A DNA stretch of 64,000 nt from G963665495 sp963677785 (GTDB lineage: Bacteria > Desulfobacterota > Desulfovibrionia > Desulfovibrionales > Desulfovibrionaceae). The notes beneath the pieces were generated by a model. The model had not been told where the DNA came from and did no database searches. It was given only the letters and a program-made list of their open reading frames with translations. Both the position numbers and the translations under genes were made by a program. Each line of letters begins with the position of its first letter. Position 1 is the first letter of the stretch. This document shows positions 43,602-53,335 of this stretch, piece after piece. The stretch spans positions 3,224,001-3,288,000 of the forward strand of contig CAXXDH010000003.1 in assembly GCA_963677785.2 (NCBI GenBank), in the 5' to 3' direction.

Positions 43602-46433
43602 TTATTCGTCGTCATCCAGTGGAAGATCCTTGATAACGGCCGCGCACCTTGGACAAATATCGGGACGCCGCGGGTCACTGCCGAGTTCTTCGCTCAGCGT
43701 CCAGCAGCGGGCGCATTTTTCTCCACCGGCCGGGAACACGCCCACCTTCAAGCCGGGCAGTTCTTCGGACGCATGGCTTTGATCGTCCGCCTGCTCCAGC
43801 GGCAGGAGTTCGACCTTGGATACGATCAGGACTTCTTTGAGGTTCGCACCGCTGGCGGCAACCGTCTGCTGCAGCGCCTCATCCATGTACAACAGCACGC
43901 GGGCGTCCAGCGAATGGCCGATGGTGCCGGATTTGCGGTAGGGCTCGATGGCTTTGGTGACTTCGGAACGAATCTCCGCAATGGTGTCCCAATTGGTCCG
44001 TTCATCCTGCGGGATACGCAGGCTTTCCGGATCAATGGTCGTGGTGGCGAAAATGGTCTGGCCGTGTCCGCCTATCTTCAGGCTGTCCGGGAGGTGCTGG
44101 TAGGCCTCTTCCGACGTGAAGCTGAGGATGGGGGCCATGCCCTGGAGCATGACCAGCAGAATCTTCCAGAGAGCAGTCTGGGCCGAACGGCGTTCGTTGC
44201 TGTCCTTGCCCGAGACGTAGAGCCTGTCTTTGATGATATCCAGGTAAAAGGCCGAGAGCTCGGTTACGCACAGGTTGTGGAGCGTATGAAAGGTCTTGTA
44301 GAATTCAAAGGCCTCATACCCTTCAGCCATTTTTGCCTGAGCTTCGCCGGCGATGGACAGGGCGTAGCGGTCGAGGGGCAGCATTTCCTCAAAGGCGATG
44401 GCGTTCTCCGGGGTAAAGTCGTTGAGATTGCCCAGGATGAAACGGCAGGTGTTGCGGATGCGGCGGTAGGCGTCGATCAGACGGCTGAGGATTTCATCCG
44501 AAATCCGGATGTCTTCCCGGTAATCCACCGAGGCCACCCAGATACGCAGGATCTCAGCGCCGTATTTGTCGATGATCTCATGCGGAGCCACAACGTTGCC
44601 GACTGATTTTGACTGCTTTTTTCCTTCGCCGTCCACCACATATCCGTGGGTCAGCACCGAGCGGTAGGGGGCACAGCCGCGCGTACCCATGGCGGCCAGC
44701 ATGGAACTGTGGAACCAGCCGCGGTGCTGGTCCGAACCTTCCAGGTACATATCCGCAGGAAATGTGCACTCCGGGCGCTGTTCGCAGACCGCGGCAAAGC
44801 TGGTGCCCGAGTCGAACCAGACATCCAGGATGTCGGTTTCCTTTTTCCAATGGATGCCGCCGCAATGCGGACATTTCAAACCTTCGGGAACAATGTCTTC
44901 CATGGGCGCGTCGAACCAGTAGTCGCAGCCCGTGGGGTAGTCGGCGAATTTATCAACAATGGAGTGGACCCAGTCGGATTCGAACCAGGCCGTGTCGCAG
45001 TCTTCACAAAGCAGCGCCAGAATGGGCACGCCCCAGAAACGCTGGCGCGAAATGCACCAGTCCGGGCGCATGGCGATCATATTGTGGATACGCTCTTTGC
45101 CCCAGGAGGGGATCCAGGTGACCGCGTTGTTGATGGCATCCAGAGCTTTGACGCGCAGTTGGTTGGTTTCTATGGAGATAAACCACTGGGTGGTGGCGCG
45201 GAAGATGACGGGTTCCTTGCAACGCCAGCAGTGCGGATAGGAGTGGGTGATTTTTTGTTCCGCCACCAGATGGCCGCGTTCCTTGAGCAAGGCAATGACT
45301 TTCGGATTGGCGTCCCAGACGTTCAGTCCGGCGAAATATTCCACCGAGGGCAGGAATTCGCCCGCGTCGTTGAGCGGCGAAAGGACTTCCAGGCCGTATT
45401 TGAGTCCGGTTTCATAGTCGTCGCGTCCATGTCCGGGAGCGGTGTGCACGCAGCCCGTACCTGTTTCCAGCGTGACGTAGTCGGCCAGCACAACAGGGGA
45501 TTTGCGGTCGTAGAACGGATGTTCGGCCTGCAGGTTTTCCAGTTTGTCGCCGTTTACTTTTTCCAGGACCGTCGCGTCTTCCATGCCGCCGACTTTGATG
45601 AAGTTTTCCACCAGATCTTCGGCCAGGACATACTGCGACTCGCCATGCTGCAGCAACACATAGCTGAACTCCGGATGCACGGCCACGGCCATGTTGTCCG
45701 GAAGGGTCCAGGGCGTGGTGGTCCAGATGACGATATAGGCTGTGTCCGGAGTCGCCTTGGAAAAAACATCGGTGAGTTTGGCGTCGGGCAAGGGAAAACG
45801 AACATAAATGGAAGGCGAGGTATGATCAGCGTATTCCACCTCGGCCTCCGCCAGGGCGGTCTGGCAGGAAAGGCACCAGTGAATCGGTTTTTTCCCGCGG
45901 AATACGGCGCCTTTGCCCATGAAATTTCCCAGCTCGCGCGCTGTGGCGGCTTCGTAGGCGGGCCGCATGGTCAGGTACGGGTCGTCCCAGACGCCGAATA
46001 CCCCCAGGCGTTTGAATTCCTCGCGTTGGATATCAACGAATTTCGTGGCGTAGTCCCGGCACGCCTGGCGGATGGTCTTGGCCTGCTGGTCTTTTTTGGA
46101 GCCCAGCTCTTTTTCCACCTTGTGTTCGATGGGCAGGCCGTGGCAATCCCAACCTGGTACATATTCGGCTTTGTAACCCGCTAAATTTTTGGATTTGACG
46201 ATAATATCCTTGAGAACTTTGTTCAGGGCGGTGCCGAGGTGAATATTGCCGTTGGCGTAGGGCGGTCCGTCGTGCAGCACATAGGTGCCCTTTTGATTAT
46301 TGACGGCATTCATTCTGTCGTAAGCCTTGACTTTTTCCCAAAACTGAAGGGTAACGGGCTCGTTCTTCGAAAGGTTGGCCTTCATGGGAAAGGTCGTTTT
46401 GGGGAGGTGCAAAGTTTTTTTATAGTTGCTCAT
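43602..46433 (-). CDS. ileS: Isoleucyl-tRNA synthetase
   Basis: 943-aa class Ia aminoacyl-tRNA synthetase. Seen: PPYANGNIHLGTALNK (HIGH-type), GWDCHGLPIEHKVEKEL, editing-domain segments TTPWTLPDNMAVAVHPE and HTAPGHGRDDYETG, and a C-terminal zinc site CARCWTL ... CPRC. The KMSKS loop reads KQSKSVGNVV. Start chosen at ATG 46433 (N-terminus MSNYKKTLHLPKTTFPMKAN is typical); the frame is open to 46583 but the extra residues do not look like IleS. AAGGAG lies 13 nt upstream, with AGGG closer. Confidence 0.97.
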   Translation of the reverse strand: MSNYKKTLHLPKTTFPMKANLSKNEPVTLQFWEKVKAYDRMNAVNNQKGTYVLHDGPPYANGNIHLGTALNKVLKDIIVKSKNLAGYKAEYVPGWDCHGLPIEHKVEKELGSKKDQQAKTIRQACRDYATKFVDIQREEFKRLGVFGVWDDPYLTMRPAYEAATARELGNFMGKGAVFRGKKPIHWCLSCQTALAEAEVEYADHTSPSIYVRFPLPDAKLTDVFSKATPDTAYIVIWTTTPWTLPDNMAVAVHPEFSYVLLQHGESQYVLAEDLVENFIKVGGMEDATVLEKVNGDKLENLQAEHPFYDRKSPVVLADYVTLETGTGCVHTAPGHGRDDYETGLKYGLEVLSPLNDAGEFLPSVEYFAGLNVWDANPKVIALLKERGHLVAEQKITHSYPHCWRCKEPVIFRATTQWFISIETNQLRVKALDAINNAVTWIPSWGKERIHNMIAMRPDWCISRQRFWGVPILALLCEDCDTAWFESDWVHSIVDKFADYPTGCDYWFDAPMEDIVPEGLKCPHCGGIHWKKETDILDVWFDSGTSFAAVCEQRPECTFPADMYLEGSDQHRGWFHSSMLAAMGTRGCAPYRSVLTHGYVVDGEGKKQSKSVGNVVAPHEIIDKYGAEILRIWVASVDYREDIRISDEILSRLIDAYRRIRNTCRFILGNLNDFTPENAIAFEEMLPLDRYALSIAGEAQAKMAEGYEAFEFYKTFHTLHNLCVTELSAFYLDIIKDRLYVSGKDSNERRSAQTALWKILLVMLQGMAPILSFTSEEAYQHLPDSLKIGGHGQTIFATTTIDPESLRIPQDERTNWDTIAEIRSEVTKAIEPYRKSGTIGHSLDARVLLYMDEALQQTVAASGANLKEVLIVSKVELLPLEQADDQSHASEELPGLKVGVFPAGGEKCARCWTLSEELGSDPRRPDICPRCAAVIKDLPLDDDE

Positions 46434-46857
46434 CGCCCTGTATGTTCTCCTTAATGATATTGCTTCGAACGCTCCGGTACAATTTTCGGAGCAGAGGCCG
46501 CAGGCACGCCGGGTGCCGGCGGCAAGGCGGATTTGTAAGCAGTGCCCGCCGGATACTACGCGGTCTGCTTGCTTATAAAGCACTCAAAGATGGTGCATAA
46601 GACCGATAAAGTCAAGAACGAATGGCCTGGGGGATTCAGCGGGCCATAGCATTCCGGGCAGTTTTCAAGTGAAATGAGAGAATAGCAGTTTGTTCGAAAA
46701 AGCGAAAGATATACTGTATGATTATTGGATGATATGTTACTATAACATAGCTGGGGAGGGCTGAGACGGATCTGGAAAATGATCTATCGAAAGATGTCAA
46801 AGGGGGGAGCTTGATTTGTAGTCTGCATAGGCGCAGTCAGATTTTTTTATGGAATGT
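46434..46857. other. Upstream region of ileS, left flank of the IS element
   Basis: No gene seen. Holds a perfect inverted repeat TATGTTA/TAACATA with 3-nt spacer at 46,733-46,749, resembling an operator. The target duplication copy of the IS (ATGGAATGT) is 46,849-46,857. Confidence 0.45.
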
Positions 46858-48118
46858 CACTACTGTCCGGTTAAATTTGCAAGCCGTAACAAACTAGAAT
46901 CATAGTCATTTGAGTCACTTTTCTGTGGAGGTCTGAATAGTTCTATCAATGCGATACGGCCGAATACGTTCACCTGAAGCAACTGGAGCATTTGCTGAAC
47001 GCTCATGCCTATTCGGGATGTGAACCGGATGTAAGCTGCAATAAGGTACACGATCAGGGCCGTATATATTTGGGTCAGGACAGCATTTTCAGAGTTGCCG
47101 ACAAAGCTTTTAATCTTCAGGTTCTGTTTGATTTCCTTGAAGAAAAGCTCAATCTTCCAGCGTTCTTTGTAAATGTCGGCAATGGTCTTCGGGGCCAGTT
47201 TGAAGTTGTTCGTCAGGAACTTGTAATGCTTGCCGGTCTCCTGATCTTTGAACCCGACGCGACGGAGCTTGAGTTTTCCGTTGGCTGTGGCGACTTCAAT
47301 GATCTGGTCGGAAGTCACCCCAAGCTTTCTATTGACTGCCTGGCGTTTGACAACCCGATAGGAAGCATTGCTTTTTTGCCGGGTGACGAAGTGAACGCCT
47401 TGCTTTCCCAAGAGGTGGAACCATCTGTAATCGTTATATGCCTTGTCGAAGGCGACGATGGACCCCTTGGGCAGGGTGAGAGTTTTTGCAACGCTGAGGT
47501 CATGCTTTTTGGCCTCGCTCACGCAAACGAACGCAGGGATATGACCGTCATGATCAAGCAGTGTGTGCATTTTGACCCCGCCTCGTTTGCTTCGGAAGGA
47601 AGCCCAGGGGAAGACCGACAAACACAAACTGATTGTGGAGGAGTCAAGGCTCATCAGTTTGGATTTGAAACGGAACTTATGCTTGGGAGCATGAGGCGCA
47701 CAGCGACGGTACATCTCCCCGAACAAGGCCTGGAAAAAGTCCGATGGCCGCTTGTTGTTCGCGTCTGAAAAAGTCGAACGAGAAACCGGCTTGAGCCCGA
47801 GATGGTAGAGCCTTTTCGGGGCTGCTTGCAGATTTCTGATGCAGTCCCGCATGCTTTTCCGCCCGGAGAGTTGAATGAACACGAGACAGACGAACTGGTT
47901 CCAAAAGCCGAAGGTTCGGGGCTGTCGTCCCGTAAGGTGCTCACGCTCCAAGCGTTGAAAAACATGTCTCGGGATGAAAGATAGCATTTGATTCAGGATT
48001 GAGTTATGGTGAGCCACGTCCAAAATCTCCTTTGTTATGTATTGCTTAGACACCAATTCCATAACATATTTCCTGGAGATTTTGGACTTTTTTATTTTAC
48101 GTTAACCGGACAGCAGTG
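46858..48118. mobile_element. Complete IS4-family insertion sequence
   Basis: 1,261 bp. Terminal inverted repeats CACTACTGTCCGGTTAA (46858-46874) and TTAACCGGACAGCAGTG (48102-48118), 16 of 17 matching. Flanked on both sides by the 9-bp direct repeat ATGGAATGT (46849-46857 and 48119-48127). One intact transposase gene on the minus strand. The perfect target duplication and intact ORF point to a recent insertion between ileS and cheB. Confidence 0.93.
46860..48017 (-). CDS. IS4-family transposase
   Basis: DDE transposase, 385 aa from the chosen GTG. Helical N-terminal domain of the DUF4372 type (HHNSILNQMLSFIPRHVFQ), catalytic motifs LDSSTISL (first Asp), VAFDKAYNDY (second Asp) and the YREK-type signature IYKERWKIELFFKEIKQ (Glu). 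GTG 48017 has AAAGGAG 9 nt upstream and matches typical N-termini; ATG 48062 would add 15 residues and is the alternative. The last codons run into the inverted repeat, so the stop TAG is part of the IS end. No frameshift seen. Confidence 0.9.
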   Translation of the reverse strand: MAHHNSILNQMLSFIPRHVFQRLEREHLTGRQPRTFGFWNQFVCLVFIQLSGRKSMRDCIRNLQAAPKRLYHLGLKPVSRSTFSDANNKRPSDFFQALFGEMYRRCAPHAPKHKFRFKSKLMSLDSSTISLCLSVFPWASFRSKRGGVKMHTLLDHDGHIPAFVCVSEAKKHDLSVAKTLTLPKGSIVAFDKAYNDYRWFHLLGKQGVHFVTRQKSNASYRVVKRQAVNRKLGVTSDQIIEVATANGKLKLRRVGFKDQETGKHYKFLTNNFKLAPKTIADIYKERWKIELFFKEIKQNLKIKSFVGNSENAVLTQIYTALIVYLIAAYIRFTSRIGMSVQQMLQLLQVNVFGRIALIELFRPPQKSDSNDYDSSLLRLANLTGQ

Positions 48119-48562
48119 ATGGAATGTTTATACTGAGGAGCAGGCACCCTGCAGCGGACTGCTACGGGGAAAAGATGTCCATAGCTTGTCCGGGACAAGT
48201 TTCATGGAGGAGTTTTTATATAGTTTTATTGTGCTGTATTACGCGCGTCAAATAAAAAGCGGGAAATAGTGACACGGGAGATACTATCAGGTCTCAGTAA
48301 TTCAAGTTTATTTGCCTTGTCACGATCTAGCTGTTTTCATTGGACAAAGATTGCCACTTATGTCACTGTCAAAAAAAGATTTTAAAAAACAAGCCACAAC
48401 GCCATTTTGCGGGGGGATTCCAAAATTGTGTCTGCTCAAAAAAACGCTTAGCAAGTTTGCGAAGAAGATTTGTTATTTTTGCTGGTTACAAAAATCTTGA
48501 AAAAAGATATACTACTGAAACATCTAAACCAGTTTTTTTGCCAAAAAGATAAGGAGCCCGGA
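48119..48562. promoter_or_regulatory. cheB upstream region with candidate promoter
   Basis: A/T-rich, no gene seen; a 62-codon frame here has no support. Candidate promoter TTACAA (48486-48491), 16-nt spacer, TATACT (48508-48513), 49 nt before the GTG of cheB. The first 9 nt are the right-hand IS target duplication. The IS may have separated part of the original control region. Confidence 0.4.
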
Positions 48563-49660
48563 GTGATAACGGTTGTGATAGTGGATGACTCCGCGTTTAT
48601 GCGCAAAGCGTTGAGCACCATGCTTGAAAAAGACCCTGAAATTAAAGTGGTGGCCACTGCGAGGAATGGAGAAGAAGGGCTTGAAATGGTCCGGCGGCAT
48701 AATCCTCAGGTGGTGACTCTTGATATAGAAATGCCCCGGATGAATGGACTTACCGCCTTGAAGCATATCATGATGGAAATGCCGCGGCCGGTTTTGATGA
48801 TCAGTTCGTTGACAACGGAAGGGGCGGAGGCGACGTTGAAAGCCATGGAACTGGGAGCGGTCGATTTCATCCCCAAACAACTTTCCAAAGTTTCTTTGGA
48901 CATCATCAAGATCGAAGAAAACCTGCGCGCCAAAGTAAAAGAAATAGCCAAACGCAAATTTCGTCCCCCCATGCGGCGGATGCATTCTCGCTCCGGTTCG
49001 GTTGCCGTCCCAGGGAAAAGCGGAGAGGGAGCGGCCTCTTCTGCCCAGCGCAAAAAGTATGTCATTCCAAGGGGAGGGCGGGTGGTACGCGATATAGTCG
49101 CCATAGGCGTGTCCACTGGCGGGCCTCCGGCAGTACAGAAAGTGCTTTCAAAATTTCCTGCAGGTTTTCCTGCAAGCATTCTCATCGCACAGCATATGCC
49201 GGAAGCGTTTACCGGTCCCTTTGCCAAGCGGCTGGATTCTCTTTGCCGGCTCAATGTGAGAGAGGCTGAAGCTGTGGAAAAATTGCAGCCCGGCACGGTC
49301 TATGTCGCCCCTGGCGGCAAGCACCTTTTGCTGGACCAGAAACTTGGCCGCATGGAAGTGGTGGTCAGTCCGGAGCCGAGCAGCGCGTTGTATAAGCCCT
49401 CGGCGAATGTTTTGGTCAGTTCGGTGGCGAAAAAGCACGGACGGCGTAGCCTGGGAGTCATACTGACCGGTATGGGCAATGACGGGATGGAAGGAATACG
49501 TGAATTAAAGCGCGCCGGGGGCAGGGCTCTGGCGCAAAATGACGCTTCATGCGTTGTGTACGGAATGCCCAAAGCAATTGTGGATGCAGGCTTGGCCGAT
49601 GACATAGTTGATATTGAAGACATGGCAGACGCGATCATGGCGAACGTGTACGGAAACTGA
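48563..49660 (+). CDS. cheB: CheB, chemoreceptor methylesterase
   Basis: 365 aa. Receiver domain (1-120) with VDDSAF, Asp54 in TLDIEMPRMNG and the conserved Lys after FIPK; linker; C-terminal CheB domain with the Ser motif IGVSTGGPPAV, His in AQHMPEAFTGPFAKRL and Asp in TGMGNDGMEG. Demethylates or deamidates receptor Glu/Gln. GTG start because AAGGAG is 6 nt upstream; in-frame sequence before it is A/T-rich and not CheB-like. First gene of the che operon. Confidence 0.95.
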   Translation: MITVVIVDDSAFMRKALSTMLEKDPEIKVVATARNGEEGLEMVRRHNPQVVTLDIEMPRMNGLTALKHIMMEMPRPVLMISSLTTEGAEATLKAMELGAVDFIPKQLSKVSLDIIKIEENLRAKVKEIAKRKFRPPMRRMHSRSGSVAVPGKSGEGAASSAQRKKYVIPRGGRVVRDIVAIGVSTGGPPAVQKVLSKFPAGFPASILIAQHMPEAFTGPFAKRLDSLCRLNVREAEAVEKLQPGTVYVAPGGKHLLLDQKLGRMEVVVSPEPSSALYKPSANVLVSSVAKKHGRRSLGVILTGMGNDGMEGIRELKRAGGRALAQNDASCVVYGMPKAIVDAGLADDIVDIEDMADAIMANVYGN

Positions 49661-49693
49661 TCGCCAAACCGTTTGGGGAGCGAGGACTCGATA

Positions 49694-51616
49694 ATGTGTG
49701 GACAAGAGTCGATTCTTGAAATGTTGCAGAGCGACGAGCCGGAAAATATCAGGGCCGGAGCCTTTGCTGCCGCAGAAGCACCCGACACCGAGTATGTGCC
49801 TTTTTTGGTCCAACACTTGAAAAGTCGCAATCTGGGTGTTCAGGAGGCTGCAGACATGGCTCTGCGTAAAATCGGCGGACCTGAAACAGTACAGGCGGTC
49901 GTCCCTCTGCTCCGGTCGGACGATGCGCCGGTACGCAATCTGTCCATGGATATTTTGCGCGAAGTAGGGGGGACGGATTTCGACATCCTGGCCACACTGC
50001 TGCAAGATGAAGACCCGGATATCCGGATTTTTATAGCCGACATTATGGGGTCCACCAGGAATGCACGGGCGGTGGAGCACCTGTGCAAAGCCTTGCTGCG
50101 GGATCCGGAAGTGAACGTACGCTATCAGGCCGCGGTCAGCCTGGGCGAGCTGGCCAACAAGGAAGCCTCCGGCTGTCTGGGGCAGGCCATGAGCGATGAA
50201 GAATGGGTACAGTTCGCCGTTGTCGAGGCCTTGACCAAAGTCCGGGACGAGTCTTCCATCAATGCGCTGCTGCGTTCTCTTGACAGCAGTACGGAGCTTG
50301 TCTGCTCCATGATTATCGATGCGCTCAGCGAAATGGGCAACATCAAGGTGGTCAATGTGCTGCTGAAAAGGCTGGAGAGTTCGCCTGGCGCATTACGCAA
50401 TAAAATAGTCCGGGCCGTAGTTCAGATCATGGGGGGAAAAGCCTTGACTCTGCTTTCCGGCACGGAGCGGGAAAATTTTCGGATGTACGCGCTGGCCGCT
50501 CTCAATGATGAGGATGAGGAAATTCAGGATGCAGCCATTGAAGGGCTTTCCTCGGTGGGGGGCGCAGGCGCCGCCAAAGCTATTCTGGAGCTTGCCGAAG
50601 CTCTGGATCCGGTCAATGACCTGGAACGCCTTGAAATGATCATGCCGTATCTGGCCGGTATCGACGCCTTGCCGGTTTTTGAACGGGAAATTCTGGAAGG
50701 AACCTGGAAGGGAGCGCTTGTTGCCGTCAAGGTTTTGAATTTGCGCAATAATCCAACTGAAACCACCATGCTGATGGAAACGTTTTGGGACAAGGATAGA
50801 GACCTGCAGCGGGAAATGGCGCTGACGCTGTCTCATATTGCCGGCCCTGATGCCAGACCCTTTTTCCGTGAACTGTTGGAAAAGCATAAAGATGGGGACG
50901 TCATCAAAGCAGGACTGATGTTCCTTGGCGACAAGATTCGCAATCCGGAAGACAGCGATTTGCTCTTTTCTTTTGTCGATCATCCTTACGATGATGTGAA
51001 AGAGGTTGCCCTTGACGCCTGTATCGCAATGAATGGACCGGCGATGACGGTTCATTTCAAAGAGCTTTTCGCCAGCCCCGAACCTATTCACCGGTTCATG
51101 GCCACATATGCGCTGGGCCGCTTGGGCTTGCATGAGAATATTGAGGAAATAAAATCCGCGCTGGAAGATGAAGTTCCTGATATCCGAAAAATCGCCGTCA
51201 AGGCCTTAACCGGCGCTGATGATTGTCCTGATTTCGACCTTTCACTCGTTTTTCCACGACTTTCCGATGAAAACCGCGACGTGCGCCTTGCTGTAGTCGA
51301 GCTGCTTGGGGAATGCCTGAACGAGGCTTCCATAAGTCATTTGTTCACTGCCCTTGACGACGGCGATGACTGGGTGCGGATACGGGCAGTGGAAGCTCTG
51401 GCCCAGGGCGAGGTCGTCAGCGCGTCTTCCAGACTCGTCCCCTTGCTCTCAGATCCCAACAAACTTGTGGCTCTGAAAGTTATTGAGGCTTTGGGGAGTC
51501 TGGGCGGACAAACGGCCTTTCGATCGCTTCTTGATGTGGCCAGCAGCGACGACCTGGAACTTCAGGCCGCTGCTGAAGAGGCTCTGGAACACATAAAAGT
51601 CAGGGAGGAGGACTAG
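49694..51616 (+). CDS. HEAT-repeat protein of the chemotaxis operon
   Basis: 640 aa made almost entirely of helical HEAT/PBS-lyase-like repeats (for example LQSDEPENIRAGAFAAAEA, ALRDPEVNVRYQAAVSLGEL), roughly 30-residue units from end to end. No catalytic motif. Probably a protein-protein scaffold or adaptor; its partner in the chemosensory system is unknown. Start ATG 49694 has GAGGA upstream; TTG 49673 is less likely. The stop directly abuts cheR. Confidence 0.82.
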   Translation: MCGQESILEMLQSDEPENIRAGAFAAAEAPDTEYVPFLVQHLKSRNLGVQEAADMALRKIGGPETVQAVVPLLRSDDAPVRNLSMDILREVGGTDFDILATLLQDEDPDIRIFIADIMGSTRNARAVEHLCKALLRDPEVNVRYQAAVSLGELANKEASGCLGQAMSDEEWVQFAVVEALTKVRDESSINALLRSLDSSTELVCSMIIDALSEMGNIKVVNVLLKRLESSPGALRNKIVRAVVQIMGGKALTLLSGTERENFRMYALAALNDEDEEIQDAAIEGLSSVGGAGAAKAILELAEALDPVNDLERLEMIMPYLAGIDALPVFEREILEGTWKGALVAVKVLNLRNNPTETTMLMETFWDKDRDLQREMALTLSHIAGPDARPFFRELLEKHKDGDVIKAGLMFLGDKIRNPEDSDLLFSFVDHPYDDVKEVALDACIAMNGPAMTVHFKELFASPEPIHRFMATYALGRLGLHENIEEIKSALEDEVPDIRKIAVKALTGADDCPDFDLSLVFPRLSDENRDVRLAVVELLGECLNEASISHLFTALDDGDDWVRIRAVEALAQGEVVSASSRLVPLLSDPNKLVALKVIEALGSLGGQTAFRSLLDVASSDDLELQAAAEEALEHIKVREED

Positions 51617-52492
51617 ATGGCCTCCTTGTTTTCGGAAGCGTCTTCTCTGCGGAAGACAATCAAGATTTCAGATGAAGAGTTCGGACAGCTGCGGGATTTT
51701 ATTTATGACCAAAGCGGGATATACGTTGCCGACAATCGCAAATATCTGCTTGAAAATCGTTTGGCCAACCGCTTGAAAGCGTTGAACCTCAAAAACTTCG
51801 GCGAGTATTATTATTTTTTACGTTACGATCCGGGAAAACGCACGGAGCTGTCCCGGTTGTTCGAATCCGTTACCACCAATGAGACCAGTTTTTATCGCAA
51901 TCCACCGCAATTGAAGGTCTTTCAGGACAAGATCCTGCCGGAAGTATTGGATTTGCAAAGAAAGCAGAATTTGAAACGGCTGAATATCTGGTCCGCCGGA
52001 TGTTCTACCGGAGAAGAGCCGTACACTCTTTCCATGATTCTGAATGAAGCCTTACGTACGGAACTGCTCAGGTGGAACATAAAAATTACGGCCAATGATT
52101 TATCCGAAGCCGTGTTGAAAGCCGCACGCAAAGGGCTATACAATGAATATACGCTACGAACCACCCCAAAGGAGGTAGTGGCTCGCTACTTTCAAAAGGA
52201 CGCAAATGTTTATAAGGTAAAATCCGAAGTCAAACGGTTGGTCTCTTTCGGACAGATCAACCTGAGTGACCGGATGGCGTTACGCAGGGTGGAGCGCTCG
52301 CAGATAGTCTTTTGCCGCAACGTGATCATCTATTTTGATGATGAAATGAAAAAGAAAGTTATTTCAGCTTTTTATGATAATCTTTTGCCGGGCGGCTATT
52401 TGATTATCGGACACTCGGAATCCCTTCACAACATTACCAGGGCGTTCAAACCGGTGCATTACCCTGGGGCCATTGTGTATAAAAAAGAATAG
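51617..52492 (+). CDS. cheR: CheR, chemoreceptor methyltransferase
   Basis: SAM-dependent methylation of receptor glutamates. 291 aa. N-terminal helical domain, then TNETSFYRNP, SAM-binding SAGCSTGEEPYTLS, and FCRNVIIYFD near the C-terminus. GGAGGAGG precedes the ATG, which follows the HEAT gene without gap. Confidence 0.95.
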   Translation: MASLFSEASSLRKTIKISDEEFGQLRDFIYDQSGIYVADNRKYLLENRLANRLKALNLKNFGEYYYFLRYDPGKRTELSRLFESVTTNETSFYRNPPQLKVFQDKILPEVLDLQRKQNLKRLNIWSAGCSTGEEPYTLSMILNEALRTELLRWNIKITANDLSEAVLKAARKGLYNEYTLRTTPKEVVARYFQKDANVYKVKSEVKRLVSFGQINLSDRMALRRVERSQIVFCRNVIIYFDDEMKKKVISAFYDNLLPGGYLIIGHSESLHNITRAFKPVHYPGAIVYKKE

Positions 52493-52555
52493 GGGTGCCG
52501 ATGGGCTTTTGTCAGGGAGAGCGTGAAAAACAGTTTTCCACAAGCAGGGAGAGCG

Positions 52556-53335
52556 GTGTTGCGGGCTAAAGTGCTGCCGGTCGCAAATCAGAAAGGCGGA
52601 GTGGGCAAAACCACTACAGCGCTTACTTTGGGAGCGGCTCTCGGCCATTTGGGCAAAAAGGTCCTGATAATGGACCTTGATCCGCATATCAGTGCGTCCG
52701 TTCATCTGCAGTATTATCCGGAGCGGCTGGAGGTTACCGCCTATGATATATTCAAGGCGCAACCGGACGCTTTGCCCGGACTGTGGAATCAGGCCGTATG
52801 TTGGCGCGAAGGCCAGGTTTTTGATTTTGTCCCTGCGAGCATCAGGCTTTCGGAACTGGAAATTGATTTGAGTGCTCGTCATAAAAAGGGTGAGATTCTG
52901 ACCGGGTGCCTGGATGTGATCCGCGGCTCTTATGACTACATTCTGCTGGATGCGCCGCCGAATGTGGGCATAATCATGATTAATTCGCTTATGGCGGCAG
53001 ATATGCTGTTGATACCCATTCAGACGGAATTTTTGGCGCTCAATGGAATGCGGCTGTTGTTTGACACAATTCGGACATTGAACAGAGTGCTCGACAAGCC
53101 GATACGGTACCGCGTACTGGCAACCATGTTTGACCAGCGGGCGAATGCCTGCCGCAGGGTTCTGGCACTTTTGCGAAAAAAAATGGGAAACCGTATGTTC
53201 GAAAATGTGATCCACGTGGATACCAAATTTCGTGAGGCATGCGCCCACGGAATGGTGATTTATGACCTGGCGCCTCAGTCACGCGGTGCAAAGGAATATC
53301 TGCAGCTGGCCCAGGAACTGGTGACGACATTATGA
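52556..53335 (+). CDS. ParA/MinD-type ATPase of the chemotaxis operon
   Basis: 259 aa from the chosen GTG. Deviant Walker A KGGVGKTTT near the N-terminus (about residues 13-21), Walker A' LIMDLDPHISAS (His where Gln is usual) and Walker B ILLDAPPNVG. ParA relatives in che clusters (ParC type) position chemoreceptor arrays; inferred here. Start uncertain: two GTGs (52523 and 52556) each have AGGGAGAG upstream; 52556 matches the usual short N-terminus MLRAKVLPVANQKGG. Overlaps cheW by 4 nt (ATGA). Confidence 0.86.
   Translation: MLRAKVLPVANQKGGVGKTTTALTLGAALGHLGKKVLIMDLDPHISASVHLQYYPERLEVTAYDIFKAQPDALPGLWNQAVCWREGQVFDFVPASIRLSELEIDLSARHKKGEILTGCLDVIRGSYDYILLDAPPNVGIIMINSLMAADMLLIPIQTEFLALNGMRLLFDTIRTLNRVLDKPIRYRVLATMFDQRANACRRVLALLRKKMGNRMFENVIHVDTKFREACAHGMVIYDLAPQSRGAKEYLQLAQELVTTL

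Noticed and set aside
44646..46184. 512-codon plus-strand frame opposite ileS
   Set aside because: Antisense shadow of ileS; no recognisable domain.
38674..48118. MITE-like copies as derivatives of the IS4-family element in the window
   Set aside because: Their ends (AGGGGCTGTCTCTA, TA edges) differ from the IS ends (CACTACTGTCCGGTTAA, 9-bp duplication).
48312..48552. Short frames upstream of cheB
   Set aside because: A/T-rich, no ribosome site, overlap the likely promoter; read as leader DNA.
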